Origin: Pedobacter sp. Hv1
GTDB lineage: Bacteria; Bacteroidota; Bacteroidia; Sphingobacteriales; Sphingobacteriaceae
Reading direction: 5' to 3'
DNA: 64,000 nt
NCBI RefSeq assembly: GCF_001412215.1
Contig: NZ_LLWP01000011.1
Span: 97,900-161,899 of the forward strand
Position 1 is the first letter of the stretch. Every line of letters begins with the position of its first letter. Positions 34,443-44,229 of the stretch are shown piece by piece. Position numbers and translations under genes: made by a program. The notes below the pieces were generated by a model. It was given only the letters and a program-made list of their open reading frames with translations, did no database searches and had not been told where the DNA came from.

Positions 34443-37097
34443 TTATTTGATAATGGTTAGAGGGCCTGTAATTGCTTTTCTTCCGTTTTTTGGTGTAATG
34501 ACATAATAGTATACCCCTACTGGCAAGCGCTCGCCATGGTATGTTCCATCGAAAGGCGCAGTATAGCCAACACTTGAAAAAACTTTTTGTCCGTTTCTAT
34601 TGAAAACCTGAACCAATGCCTCTGGGTATGAATCTATAGATTTGATATTCCATACATCATTTATTCCATCTCCATTTGGGCTGAAAGAGTTTGGAGGATT
34701 GATTTCGCCAAGTACTTTCACCAAAACTTTGGCGGTCACTTCACACATTCCATCAACCGTAACTGATAAGGTATATTCGGTATCTTTTTCAGGTGAAGCT
34801 ACTGGATTTAAAATATCATCCTTATCCAACCCAGTTGCAGGGGTCCATTTGTATTTATGCTTGGCACTAGGATTCGAGATCGTTGCAGGCATGGTTTTAT
34901 GTCCACCAGAAAGGATATAAATTTCGGGTTCTACAATTATTTTAGGCAGTGCATAAACTTCTATGTCTCTTGTAACTGTGTTTACGCAACCATCAACAGA
35001 GGTAAATGTATAGGTAATTTTATGAATGCCCGCACCAGCAACTGCAGGATCAAATAAACCATTTGCTGTAACACCATCTCCACTAAACACCTTTTCTGCA
35101 GCGTTTAAACCTAGGGTCTCATTTGCTGTAAATTGTTTCTTAGGTGCATTGATACAAATTGGTTCCAATGCATTAAACACAAGCACAGGTAAATACTTTT
35201 TAACGATTAAATCCTTTGTTAAAATATCAGACCAGCAACCAGAGGCATTCGCAACACTAAGTTTTATTTTATATGTTTTAGCCGTAGGAAAAATAAATGT
35301 AGGGTCTTTCTCTGTTTTAATGGTTCCATCAAAGTCCCACTTCCATTGTGTAATGGCACTTCCTGAGGCAGCACTTAAATCCGTGAATTTAATTTCTGCA
35401 CCAGCACATATGTCTGTTGGCAAGTTAAAATCAGGTGCGGCCAATGCATTCACCTCTACGGTAAAACTCAAGTCTAACTCGCCATTGATGCATGATGAAG
35501 TATTATTTGCCAAAACAGCAGTTGCTGATACCGTTGATATACCCGTTCTGGTAAAAATCTTATGCACTGGAGAGGTATAACTATATAAAGTTTGTCCATT
35601 TACCACACTCGTTGTATAAACAGGATTATTATCAACATAACTTGGCGAACCGTCATCGTACTTCCAGGTAATTTTGCTCAATAGGTAAGGAAAAGTCAAT
35701 TTAAAATCTGTTTCCTGACCAATACAGGTTGTTGAATTGATACTATTGGAAAAGTTATTTACCAATTCTAAAAATTGGGAAGAGGCTAAATTTGTACCAG
35801 CAGAATAAGCATACGATTCTGTTTGACCAAAACCATAGGCAATCGCATTAAATCCATCATCAGCACGAAGATTAAGCGATTCTTCATATACCTGAATTTG
35901 GATATAAGAATAAGATGGATCTGATGGCATAGGCAACCAAGTTCCGTTTGTTGGTATACTGCCATTAACCCTAAAAGTAGAGGTTTTAGCCGTCTTCATG
36001 AAAACATTAATGTACTTTTCTAAAATCCTAAAATTATTGGAAGAAAATACGGTAATGTCTTTAATGTTAAATTCTATAGGATTAAGCAATACCATTTCTG
36101 GATCTCCAATTTGGAGTTGTCCGGTTGATGATGAACAGTTTTGAGATAATGAATATTCTGCAACACAGATCAATTTATCTGCCGCAACAATAGTGGATGA
36201 GGTGATTTCCCTTTCAATAAATTGTCCTTTATTCAATATCCCCATGGCAGTTCCATTTAAACTCACTGCTGTATTGTCTTCTTGTGCTAAAACTCTAATG
36301 ATACATCGTCGGTTAATAAATGGAACCACCCCATAAATTTTACCCCAACTGTTAACCGAGTACAATTGTTGCAACAAGGGGTCTCTGCCATTGGTACAAA
36401 CAATACCTACAGAAGTGCTTCCAGAAAATGCCGCAAAACGTTTACAACTTGAAGTATTGGGATCTGCTTCTACATAAACACCCGTTAAATCTACCGTATA
36501 ACTGCTAGGTATATATTCATATACATCGCCTGCTTTTAATAGTTTTACCGTTTGTGTAGTTCCATTAGGTTCACGAATAATCACATCGGTTTTATCCTCG
36601 GCCGCTACCAATACCAGAAAATTCCTCGCCGTTATTAACCCTATATCTTGGGTATAATTCATGGAGAAATATTTTTGTCCCAATGCATCATATGGTAAAA
36701 TTAAGGTGGCTGCCGAACGGGCAGATGCAAAAACATGGCTATAGGCTACTACTTTTGGCTTACCAGGTGTTACTGTGATGTGAATACCTCTATTGGTTAA
36801 CACCTTATTTCCATCAGCATAATCTATATATGATGCTGATCTGGTTACCAAAAATGTAACCACTGTATTTGCTGGTATTGGTTTCGTTTCTCTATAGGTA
36901 CCACAGGTTACCGTAACCTCCGAATTACTTTTAGAAGTTACATTTACGTTCATGGTAGCCAAACTACTGCCATTCGGATCATGCGTTGGAAAAACAGTCC
37001 AGAACTCTAGACCTTCATTTGAAATATTCTGCGCAACAGCTTTTGGAACAAAACCCGCAACAAACAACAGCACAATAAAGAAATAGAAATTCTTCAT
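34443..37097 (-). CDS. Secreted IgGFc-binding-like protein with PKD and type-B T9SS sorting domain
   Basis: An 884-residue surface protein. The signal peptide ends PKAVAQ. Residues about 25-430 match the IgGFc-binding N-terminal domain (NEGLEFWTVFPTHDPNG, YSHVFASARSAATLILP). PKD-like modules follow (about 470-560 and 555-640, FTDLSAASGSAITQWKWDFDG). The final 85 residues form the gliding-motility-type C-terminal domain (NSFSPNGDGINDVWNIKS, NRNGQKVFSS, LPVGVYYYVI), the type-B signal for type IX secretion. It is probably an adhesin; the ligand is not predictable. It is paired with the PorP/SprF gene just downstream. Confidence 0.9.
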   Translation of the reverse strand: MKNFYFFIVLLFVAGFVPKAVAQNISNEGLEFWTVFPTHDPNGSSLATMNVNVTSKSNSEVTVTCGTYRETKPIPANTVVTFLVTRSASYIDYADGNKVLTNRGIHITVTPGKPKVVAYSHVFASARSAATLILPYDALGQKYFSMNYTQDIGLITARNFLVLVAAEDKTDVIIREPNGTTQTVKLLKAGDVYEYIPSSYTVDLTGVYVEADPNTSSCKRFAAFSGSTSVGIVCTNGRDPLLQQLYSVNSWGKIYGVVPFINRRCIIRVLAQEDNTAVSLNGTAMGILNKGQFIEREITSSTIVAADKLICVAEYSLSQNCSSSTGQLQIGDPEMVLLNPIEFNIKDITVFSSNNFRILEKYINVFMKTAKTSTFRVNGSIPTNGTWLPMPSDPSYSYIQIQVYEESLNLRADDGFNAIAYGFGQTESYAYSAGTNLASSQFLELVNNFSNSINSTTCIGQETDFKLTFPYLLSKITWKYDDGSPSYVDNNPVYTTSVVNGQTLYSYTSPVHKIFTRTGISTVSATAVLANNTSSCINGELDLSFTVEVNALAAPDFNLPTDICAGAEIKFTDLSAASGSAITQWKWDFDGTIKTEKDPTFIFPTAKTYKIKLSVANASGCWSDILTKDLIVKKYLPVLVFNALEPICINAPKKQFTANETLGLNAAEKVFSGDGVTANGLFDPAVAGAGIHKITYTFTSVDGCVNTVTRDIEVYALPKIIVEPEIYILSGGHKTMPATISNPSAKHKYKWTPATGLDKDDILNPVASPEKDTEYTLSVTVDGMCEVTAKVLVKVLGEINPPNSFSPNGDGINDVWNIKSIDSYPEALVQVFNRNGQKVFSSVGYTAPFDGTYHGERLPVGVYYYVITPKNGRKAITGPLTIIK

Positions 37098-37291
37098 TAA
37101 ATTAGAAACAGCGTTAACTCAACCGTGTATTAAAAATAAACAGTTTAATACAATAATAATAATTTATTGTACTAAGCTAATCTTTTTTGTGAGTTATGAA
37201 TGGTTAAATGCCTAAATTTTAATATTCAAGCAATTAGCAGATAAAATAAAATTAGTAGACGGTACTATTTGTAAGCTTTAAATCGGCAGGA

Positions 37292-37337
37292 GCTATAAAT
37301 TTATAGCCCATATTTTTCAAACTAAATATGGGCTATA
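37292..37337. other. Two overlapping palindromes in a gene-free 311-base gap
   Basis: The gap 37098-37408 has no gene. It contains GCTATAAATTTATAGC (37292-37307, perfect palindrome). Overlapping it is a 14-bp hairpin, TATAGCCCATATTT (37302-37315) with its exact complement at 37324-37337. Only one can form at a time. There is no T-run, so a simple terminator for the receiver gene ending at 37409 is doubtful. Confidence 0.55.
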
Positions 37338-37408
37338 TACTTTAAAGAGAGAAAGGAAATAAAAACGAGATAGCTAATCTATTTTGTTTCTATTTCAAAA
37401 GTGAACAT

Positions 37409-37864
37409 CTACGAAAGTAAGTTCTGGCGTGCGATAAATTCTAGTTGTTTATTGGCCACCAATAGTTTTTCTGTGAGTTCTTTATTTTCTTTTCTGAGGG
37501 TGTAAATTTCGATTGCTTTTTCGATGTTGATTCTTAAATCTTCTTCCATCCAAGGCTTTTGGATATATCTGTAAACTTGGCCCTTATTAATTGCATCAAT
37601 TACGGCATCAATATCGGTATAACCCGTTAAAATCATACGGATCGGATCAGGGTGTGCTTCTAAAATTGAAGCTAAAAATTCTACCCCAGTCGTTTTTGGC
37701 ATCCGCTGATCTGTTATAATAATGTGTATATCTTCTTTGTCTAATATCTTCCTGCCCTCGTCTGCAGACTCGGCAGTAAAAATTTTGTATAACCTACGAT
37801 AAGTTGCTGCAAATGCACTCAAGTTATGTGGTTCATCGTCTACGTATAAAATATTTGCGTTCAT
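37409..37864 (-). CDS. Stand-alone receiver protein (RpfG-type response regulator)
   Basis: A 151-residue protein: one receiver domain with D9, D10, phospho-acceptor D52 (IIITDQRMPKTTGVEF) and the YIQKPW lysine, then a coiled-coil tail (LRKENKELTEKLLVANKQLEF). There is no output domain. It closely resembles the receiver of the hybrid protein at 43150-44229 (shared patterns LSAFxAxxRR, TTGVEF, PDPIRxxLTGYTDI, AINxGxxYRYIxKPW). It is transcribed divergently from the E1-like/nitroreductase gene, so it may receive phosphate from the kinases encoded there. Confidence 0.93.
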   Translation of the reverse strand: MNANILYVDDEPHNLSAFAATYRRLYKIFTAESADEGRKILDKEDIHIIITDQRMPKTTGVEFLASILEAHPDPIRMILTGYTDIDAVIDAINKGQVYRYIQKPWMEEDLRINIEKAIEIYTLRKENKELTEKLLVANKQLEFIARQNLLS

Positions 37865-37981
37865 CGGATCTTAATAAAAAGATAAAAATACTTTTTTATT
37901 ATAACTCTTAAAAGACTAATTTAGTTGTTTTAACAGATAATCGTGTTTTTATTAATTATAACTCATTATTTCCTACTATAA

Positions 37982-40306
37982 ATGCCTTCTAAAACTGGTT
38001 ACGCACAACAATTATCCATGCTCATTGATCAAACATTTGAGCAAAAAAACACTTATAAGCCGCTCATTTTTAATTTAGTAGATCCCACGCAAAAATCAGC
38101 TTTTGAAGCACTCCTCCAAAACAAAAGTAATTTACAAGTTTACGATCATATTTATTCGCAAGTTGAAGAATTAATTAAGTGTTTACAGCCTACTATTGTT
38201 TTTTTACCCCCAACAGAATTAACTAAGGCTGTAGAAAATCATTTTGGCAATACAACAAGTGATGAGTATGGGGTTTGGGTATATTATCCATGGGCTGAAA
38301 AATTAGTACACATCTTAGCCGAAAATGAGTTTGCTATTGTAAGAACCAATCGCAACAAGCACAAAATTACTGCCAAAGAACAAGAGATTCTTTCTACAAA
38401 AAAAATTGGGGTAATGGGCCTTTCTGTTGGCCAATCTGTGTCGCTTACCTTAGCTATGGAACGTGGTTTTGGAGAGTTGCGCATTGCTGATTTTGACGAA
38501 CTCGATTTGAGCAATATCAATAGAATCAGAACTGGGATATACAATCTTAAAATTAGAAAAACGGTCATCGTTGCTAGAGAAATTGCCGAGATTGATCCCT
38601 TTTTAAAAGTGGTTTGTTTTGATGATGGAATTACAGATCAAAACCTAGCTAATTTTTTAGAAGAAAATGGTAAATTAGATTTATTGATTGATGAGTGCGA
38701 TAGCTTTGACATCAAAATCAATGCTCGAAATAAAGCAAAAGCACTTGGAATACCTGTGCTGATGGAGGGCAGCGATAGAGGCACCATTGATATTGAAAGA
38801 TTTGATTTGGAGCCACAAAGACCAGTTTTACATGGTATGGTTGAACATTTAGACATGAGTAAGTACAAATCTTTGACCACTATGGACGAAAGGATTCCTT
38901 ACATTACCGCTGTAACTGGTGTAGAAACCTTATCTCCTCGAATGAAAGCCTCTGCTATCGAGATCATGACTACCATTTCTACTTGGCCACAACTGGCTAG
39001 TGCTGTTACTTATGGTGGTGGAATTACGGCAGACTTGGCCAGAAAAATCATGTTGAATAACTTAAAGGTTTCTGGTCGATTTTTCATTGACATGGACGAA
39101 TTGATCCATGATCCTTTAAAAACAACCAGCAAAGCACCTGCAATAGAAATTAGCCCATTGCAAACAGCAGATCTTAGTCAATTTATTGCCACACACCATT
39201 TATCAGCCAAAACTAATTTTCAGCCTACGGCAGAAGTTCTAAACGAACTAATTATTGCAGCAGGTAAAGCACCTTCTGGTGGTAATAACCAACCTTGGCG
39301 TTGGCATTTTGAAAATGGCTTATTGCATTTATTTTTAGAACAAAGTGCTGCACAAGCTTACCTCGATCCTCAACAAATTTCATCTTATATTTCTATAGGT
39401 GCATCAATTGAAAATCTATTGATAGCTGCAACAAAGCACAACCTTAATGTAGATTGGCAATTGACACCTGAATTTGCACCAATGCATTTGGCATGGTTTA
39501 GTTTTACTGAAACCCATTTGGCTAATGAAGGTGAAAAAGAACTTGCCAATCAAATCAATTTAAGGCATACCAATAGACAGGTTACACCAAAGCAAGAAAT
39601 CAGTACGACAGATTTAGCTCATTTACAGCAATTGATTGAGCCCATTAAGGGTGCCCAACTCAAATGGCTGAGTGACCCAGAGCAAATTAAATCTCTAGCT
39701 GCTACATCGGCACATACTGATCTGCTCAGGATGTTTATTGAAGAAGCGCATGACGATTTCATCAATAGAGAGATGCGCTGGAACCTTACCGAGGTAAATG
39801 AAACCGAAGACGGCATCGGCATCCATACTTTAGACCTTAGCAATAACGACCGCATAGGCTTAAATTTGGTAAAAGACAAACGTACAATTGACTTTCTACA
39901 GCAGATAGAAGGCGGCAGTGCTTTTAAAAGATTAGCCATGCAGCAATTCATGTCATCGCCAATTATTGGACTCATTACCATGCCCACTACAGCTATTCAG
40001 TCATTTATAGCTGCAGGTAGAGCCGCAGAAAGAGTTTGGCTAGGCGCTACTGCATTAAACTTACAAGTACACCCCGTTAATGTTCCATTGATATTTTTCC
40101 ATAAAAATTCCATTGAAAATAATTTAGACCTACCAGAAAAAGAAAAAGCACGCTTACATCAATTAGAAAATAACTTTAAAGAAACATTTGAACTAGAAAA
40201 AGGCGAACAAGCCATGTTTATGTTCAGGTTATTTAAAGCCAATGCATCTCCAGAACGAACAATCAGAAAATCAACCGCTAAAATATTTTCAATTGGAAGA
40301 CCATAA
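37982..40306 (+). CDS. Fused E1-like (ThiF) and nitroreductase protein, Rv1355c type
   Basis: A 774-residue cytosolic fusion. Residues 1-135 are an unassigned N-terminal region. The ThiF/MoeB Rossmann domain runs about 140-390: nucleotide loop IGVMGLSVGQSV, acidic strand ADFDELDLSNINR with the E1-type arginine, then DECDSFDIKI. It lacks the CxxC zinc pairs of MoeB. From about residue 415 a flavin nitroreductase domain begins (AAGKAPSGGNNQPWRWHF) and ends with AAGRAAERVWLGATALNL. E1 domains adenylate a carboxyl group, and nitroreductases often oxidise heterocycles or reduce flavin-linked substrates, so a small-molecule or peptide modification is likely. It overlaps the acyltransferase-like gene by 65 bases. 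Confidence 0.9.
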   Translation: MPSKTGYAQQLSMLIDQTFEQKNTYKPLIFNLVDPTQKSAFEALLQNKSNLQVYDHIYSQVEELIKCLQPTIVFLPPTELTKAVENHFGNTTSDEYGVWVYYPWAEKLVHILAENEFAIVRTNRNKHKITAKEQEILSTKKIGVMGLSVGQSVSLTLAMERGFGELRIADFDELDLSNINRIRTGIYNLKIRKTVIVAREIAEIDPFLKVVCFDDGITDQNLANFLEENGKLDLLIDECDSFDIKINARNKAKALGIPVLMEGSDRGTIDIERFDLEPQRPVLHGMVEHLDMSKYKSLTTMDERIPYITAVTGVETLSPRMKASAIEIMTTISTWPQLASAVTYGGGITADLARKIMLNNLKVSGRFFIDMDELIHDPLKTTSKAPAIEISPLQTADLSQFIATHHLSAKTNFQPTAEVLNELIIAAGKAPSGGNNQPWRWHFENGLLHLFLEQSAAQAYLDPQQISSYISIGASIENLLIAATKHNLNVDWQLTPEFAPMHLAWFSFTETHLANEGEKELANQINLRHTNRQVTPKQEISTTDLAHLQQLIEPIKGAQLKWLSDPEQIKSLAATSAHTDLLRMFIEEAHDDFINREMRWNLTEVNETEDGIGIHTLDLSNNDRIGLNLVKDKRTIDFLQQIEGGSAFKRLAMQQFMSSPIIGLITMPTTAIQSFIAAGRAAERVWLGATALNLQVHPVNVPLIFFHKNSIENNLDLPEKEKARLHQLENNFKETFELEKGEQAMFMFRLFKANASPERTIRKSTAKIFSIGRP

Positions 40307-41009
40307 ACCACATATCGAGAATTTATATTTCAGATCATTCAGAGCAGTTGATGACAGAGCATCCTGCATGAAATTTATTGAAGGACACACCCATGTATTA
40401 GAAATTTTTGGGATTACCCAAATTACCTCAGCAAAAATAGATTGGGTTTTAAACCCCAATGTTTATGTGATTTTGGTAAGCGCAGAGGAAAATGGAAAAG
40501 CATTGGCGGGAAGTAGGATACATGTTGCTGATGGTAAAACCCCCTTACCTATTGAGGATGCGGTTGGAGAAATGGACAGTAGAATTTACGACATGGTTGA
40601 AGAACGTCGAGCAGCTGGTACCGGAGAATTTTGCGGTTTATGGAACTCGTGGGAAATTGCAGGTTTAGGTATTGGAAGTATGCAATTGAGCATTGCTTGC
40701 GTAGCTTATGCAGGCTTGATTAATTTAAACACCTTATTTGGTTTATGCGCTCCTGCAACTTATCGCAACTCTATTAGAGGTGGCTTTAGGGTGATTAAGG
40801 AAATCGGGATCAATGGGAAATTTTATTACCCCAAAGAAGACTTGACCGCAACTTCTATCTTAATTGACGATATTGAGAACTTACAATTGACCTATGATGA
40901 TGTAAAAGCAGATATCATGACTTTAAGAAATAATCCAATTTCTATGCGACAGATTCCTTCTAAAACTGGCGAAATGATTAACTTACATTTTGATTTAACC
41001 TTACGCTAG
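40242..41009 (+). CDS. GNAT-fold acyltransferase-like protein (N-acyl amino-acid synthase-like)
   Basis: A 255-residue protein. The start chosen lies 65 bases inside the preceding gene; an alternative ATG at about codon 43 (MKFIEGHTH) would avoid overlap but cut into what looks like conserved sequence. The region VYVILVSAEENGKALAGSRIH gives the GNAT core strand. GEFCGLWNSWEIAGLGIGS holds the likely cofactor loop, and CAPATYRNSIRGGFRVIKEIG matches the P-x(4-5)-Y-x3-GF pattern near the end of FeeM-like acyltransferases. This assignment is from motif pattern only. It shares an operon with the E1-like/nitroreductase fusion and is followed 2 bases later by the kinase gene. Confidence 0.68.
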   Translation: MHLQNEQSENQPLKYFQLEDHKPHIENLYFRSFRAVDDRASCMKFIEGHTHVLEIFGITQITSAKIDWVLNPNVYVILVSAEENGKALAGSRIHVADGKTPLPIEDAVGEMDSRIYDMVEERRAAGTGEFCGLWNSWEIAGLGIGSMQLSIACVAYAGLINLNTLFGLCAPATYRNSIRGGFRVIKEIGINGKFYYPKEDLTATSILIDDIENLQLTYDDVKADIMTLRNNPISMRQIPSKTGEMINLHFDLTLR

Positions 41010-41011
41010 GT

Positions 41012-43135
41012 ATGAAGAAGATATTTACTTCGCTATTTTTATTTGTTCTTCTACTTTCCCATTATACTGGTTACTGTTCGCTTTATCCAAACGACCTTGT
41101 ATCTCAAGGCTTTGGCGTTTCTGTATATAGAGATGTAACCAATAAAGACGACATCAAACAGGTATTGCAGAAAAAATTTGTAGCTACAGATGCTAAAATT
41201 TTCAATTTTGGATTAGACAAAGCTACCTATTGGATTAAGTTGGATTTAAAAGAAAATCATCACTACATCAATAGGGTATTGTTTATTGATCAAGCTAGGC
41301 TTTCGTTAGCGGAAATGTATGTTTATCGCGATCAACAAATAGAGCAATCGCCAGAATATAACCCACTTTCTTATGTGCAGACCAAATTTACACAGGGTAA
41401 AATTTTTAAAGTTCCAGATAGCTTAACCAAGGGAACTGAGCTCTATCTTCGTTTAAAATCAAAGGAAACCTTTCTAGCTCCAGTAACGATAGTTGAAGAA
41501 GGTTATTTGTTAGAAACATTTTCTTTAAGAGGTATTGTATTTGGGTTTTATACTGGCATTATGGCCATTATGTTTGTATACAACCTTTTCTTATATATCA
41601 TTATCAGAGATAAGAGTTACCTATACTATATTTTTTATATCTTTTCAATTTGGCTTACCCAGGTTACCATACAAGGTTATTCATCTAAATATTTTTGGGA
41701 CGACAATTCTCAGATCAACAATTATGCTGTGGTATTGTTCTCCTGTATTGGGTTAATCTTCGCTAGTTTTTTCACCTTATCTTTCTTAAATACAAAAGTA
41801 TTTTCTAAGGTATGGAACAACTTGATTACTGGACTATACATCCTCACCTTCCTTAACCTGATCATTTTATTTGCTTTCAGTATCAGTGTTGCGTTTATCA
41901 TTATGCAGGTGTTAACCTTAACCGGTGCCATTTTTGCCTTAGCAGCTGCCTATTTTGTATATTTTAAAAAACATTTCAAACCTGCTGGTTATTATTTGGT
42001 GGCCTGGTCTGTATTACTTTTTGGGGTAATCCTTTTCATCATGAAAGATTACAGTATTATTCCATACAATAACTTTACCATTTATCTTTTACAGATTACC
42101 TCTTCTATCGAAGTAATGTTGCTTTCTTTTGCGTTGGCAGATAAAATCAATTTCTTTAAAAAGGAAAATGAAGTAGCGCAGGCACAAGCCTTAAATGCCT
42201 CTTTAGAGAATCAGAAATTAATTAAAGAACAGAACATTGTCTTAGAAAAACGGGTACAGGAAAGAACGGAAGAGTTACAGAACGCAAATTCAACACTTAA
42301 TGTAACCCTAACCAATCTAAAAGACACTCAATCTCAATTGGTCGACGCCGAAAAGATGGCTGCCCTTGGTCAGTTAACTGCTGGTATTGCTCACGAAATT
42401 AACAACCCGATCAATTTTGTTACTTCTAACATCAAACCTTTAGAGTTAGACATTAAGGATCTAAAAGAAATCATCACCCGATATGAAGAGATTGATTTTT
42501 CTAAGGATGTAAAAGAGCAAATGGATGAGATCGAAGCTTTCAAACAACAAATAGATCTCAATTTTGTGAATAACGAAATCACATCGTTACTCTCTGGTAT
42601 TAGTGAGGGTGCCAAACGTACAGCAGAGATTATTAGAAGTTTAAGAAACTTTAGTAGAGTTGACGAGACTGACATGAAGCCTATTGACTTGAATGAAGGC
42701 TTGCAATCGACATTGGTTTTGGTAAGAAATAATATCCCAGATAATTTAACTGTTGTAAAAGAATTTGGCAATTTACCGAAGGTAGAATGTCAGCCAGGAA
42801 AGATCAATCAGGTATTTATGAATTTGGTTTCTAATGCTATCCAAGCTATTAAAACTAAAGAAAACCAAAGAGATGAAGAGTTTTTAACGATCAAGAGCTG
42901 GTATGCAGATCAACAGGTAAAAATTAGCATCAAAGATACTGGTATTGGTATGACTGAAGAGGTAAAACATCGAATTTTTGAACCTTTTTTCACTACTAAA
43001 GACATAGGAGAAGGAACAGGTTTAGGATTATCAATTGTATTTAGTATTATTGAAAATCACAAAGGTCATATAGATGTTATTTCAAAGATTAATGAAGGAA
43101 CAGAATTTATTATTACCTTGAACGTAAATCCCTAA
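41012..43135 (+). CDS. 7TM-DISM sensor histidine kinase
   Basis: A 707-residue kinase. The signal peptide (about 1-24) is followed by a periplasmic 7TMR-DISMED2 carbohydrate/ligand-binding-like domain (about 30-165, FGLDKATYWIKLDL). Seven membrane helices follow (about 175-385), then a coiled coil (LENQKLIKEQNIVLEKRVQE). The HisKA motif LGQLTAGIAHEINNPINF carries phospho-histidine H461. The ATPase ends with GEGTGLGLSIVFSI. It begins 2 bases after the acyltransferase-like gene, tying an extracellular signal to that enzyme pair. Confidence 0.93.
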   Translation: MKKIFTSLFLFVLLLSHYTGYCSLYPNDLVSQGFGVSVYRDVTNKDDIKQVLQKKFVATDAKIFNFGLDKATYWIKLDLKENHHYINRVLFIDQARLSLAEMYVYRDQQIEQSPEYNPLSYVQTKFTQGKIFKVPDSLTKGTELYLRLKSKETFLAPVTIVEEGYLLETFSLRGIVFGFYTGIMAIMFVYNLFLYIIIRDKSYLYYIFYIFSIWLTQVTIQGYSSKYFWDDNSQINNYAVVLFSCIGLIFASFFTLSFLNTKVFSKVWNNLITGLYILTFLNLIILFAFSISVAFIIMQVLTLTGAIFALAAAYFVYFKKHFKPAGYYLVAWSVLLFGVILFIMKDYSIIPYNNFTIYLLQITSSIEVMLLSFALADKINFFKKENEVAQAQALNASLENQKLIKEQNIVLEKRVQERTEELQNANSTLNVTLTNLKDTQSQLVDAEKMAALGQLTAGIAHEINNPINFVTSNIKPLELDIKDLKEIITRYEEIDFSKDVKEQMDEIEAFKQQIDLNFVNNEITSLLSGISEGAKRTAEIIRSLRNFSRVDETDMKPIDLNEGLQSTLVLVRNNIPDNLTVVKEFGNLPKVECQPGKINQVFMNLVSNAIQAIKTKENQRDEEFLTIKSWYADQQVKISIKDTGIGMTEEVKHRIFEPFFTTKDIGEGTGLGLSIVFSIIENHKGHIDVISKINEGTEFIITLNVNP

Positions 43136-43149
43136 ATAACGCCAAGACC

Positions 43150-44229
43150 ATGAGACCCCCTAGTGTTAGAGTATTATACATTGATGATGAGGAGAACAAC
43201 TTATCAGCATTTAAAGCCAGTTTCAGAAGGCAGTATGAAATTTATACCGCCATATCTGCAGCAGATGGCTTAAAGATCCTTCAAAGCGTTGATATTCAAG
43301 TGATCATTGCCGATCAAAAAATGCCCAACACTACCGGAGTAGAGTTCTTTAAAAGCATTACCGAAACCTATCCAGATCCCATCCGTATTCTTTTAACAGG
43401 TTATACCGATATTGAAGCACTGGCAGATGCGATTAACCATGGAGACATTTATCGTTACATTACCAAACCTTGGAATGACCTAGAGCTGCACAACTCTATT
43501 AAAAATGCATACGATGCTTATAAAGCAAAAATAGATCTCAGAAATAAAATTGCGGAATTAGAAAAAACAAACGACGAGTTAAATCGCTTTATCTACAGCA
43601 TATCTCACGAGTTAAGGGCTCCATTGGTATCTGTTATTGGTATTGTAAATTTGGTAAAACTAGAAAACATGTATAATTCTAGTGGCGAATATTGGAGTTT
43701 GATAGAAACATGCTCAAATAAGCTCGATTATTATATTCAGAAAACCCTACAGTACTACAAAAACAATAAAACAGTAGCAGAAACAAGTGAGATAGACTTC
43801 AAAACCTTGGTTACCGAATTAATTGAAGTACATGCTTATGCTGATAAGGATACCCAGTTTACCGTAAATGTAGTTCAAAACATGCCTTTTAAAGGTGATC
43901 TTTTCAGGATAGAGGTAATTTTAGGCAATTTGATCTCTAATGCCATCAAATATCAGAAAGTTAACGAATTAAATAAAAAGGTAAATATTGACATTGAAGT
44001 AGGTGCTGCACTAGCAGAAATTAGCATCAGCGATAATGGAATGGGTATCTTAAATGAGCACCTAGAAAAAATATTTACGCAATTCTTTAAAAGCAAGGTA
44101 CACCACGGTAGTGGTTTAGGCCTATTTATAGTTAAAGAAGCATTGAATAAAATCAACGGTCGTATAGCAGTGAGCTCTGATGTTGATAATGGAACAACCT
44201 TTACAATTACTATTCCAAATGCAAAGTAA
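43150..44229 (+). CDS. Receiver-histidine kinase hybrid
   Basis: A 359-residue cytosolic protein. The N-terminal receiver has phospho-acceptor D55 (VIIADQKMPNTTGVEF) and YITKPW. A coiled coil then leads to a HisKA domain with H153 (IYSISHELRAPLVSVIG) and an ATPase (LGNLISNAIKYQKV, HHGSGLGLFIVKEAL). This order, receiver before kinase, suits an intermediate in a phosphorelay. It has no membrane segment. It lies 14 bases after the 7TM kinase and overlaps the next receiver gene by 11 bases. Confidence 0.94.
   Translation: MRPPSVRVLYIDDEENNLSAFKASFRRQYEIYTAISAADGLKILQSVDIQVIIADQKMPNTTGVEFFKSITETYPDPIRILLTGYTDIEALADAINHGDIYRYITKPWNDLELHNSIKNAYDAYKAKIDLRNKIAELEKTNDELNRFIYSISHELRAPLVSVIGIVNLVKLENMYNSSGEYWSLIETCSNKLDYYIQKTLQYYKNNKTVAETSEIDFKTLVTELIEVHAYADKDTQFTVNVVQNMPFKGDLFRIEVILGNLISNAIKYQKVNELNKKVNIDIEVGAALAEISISDNGMGILNEHLEKIFTQFFKSKVHHGSGLGLFIVKEALNKINGRIAVSSDVDNGTTFTITIPNAK

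Noticed and set aside
35026..35580. 184-residue plus-strand frame
   Set aside because: It is a mirror of the IgGFc/PKD protein coding strand. Its composition is atypical and the minus-strand gene has clear domains throughout.
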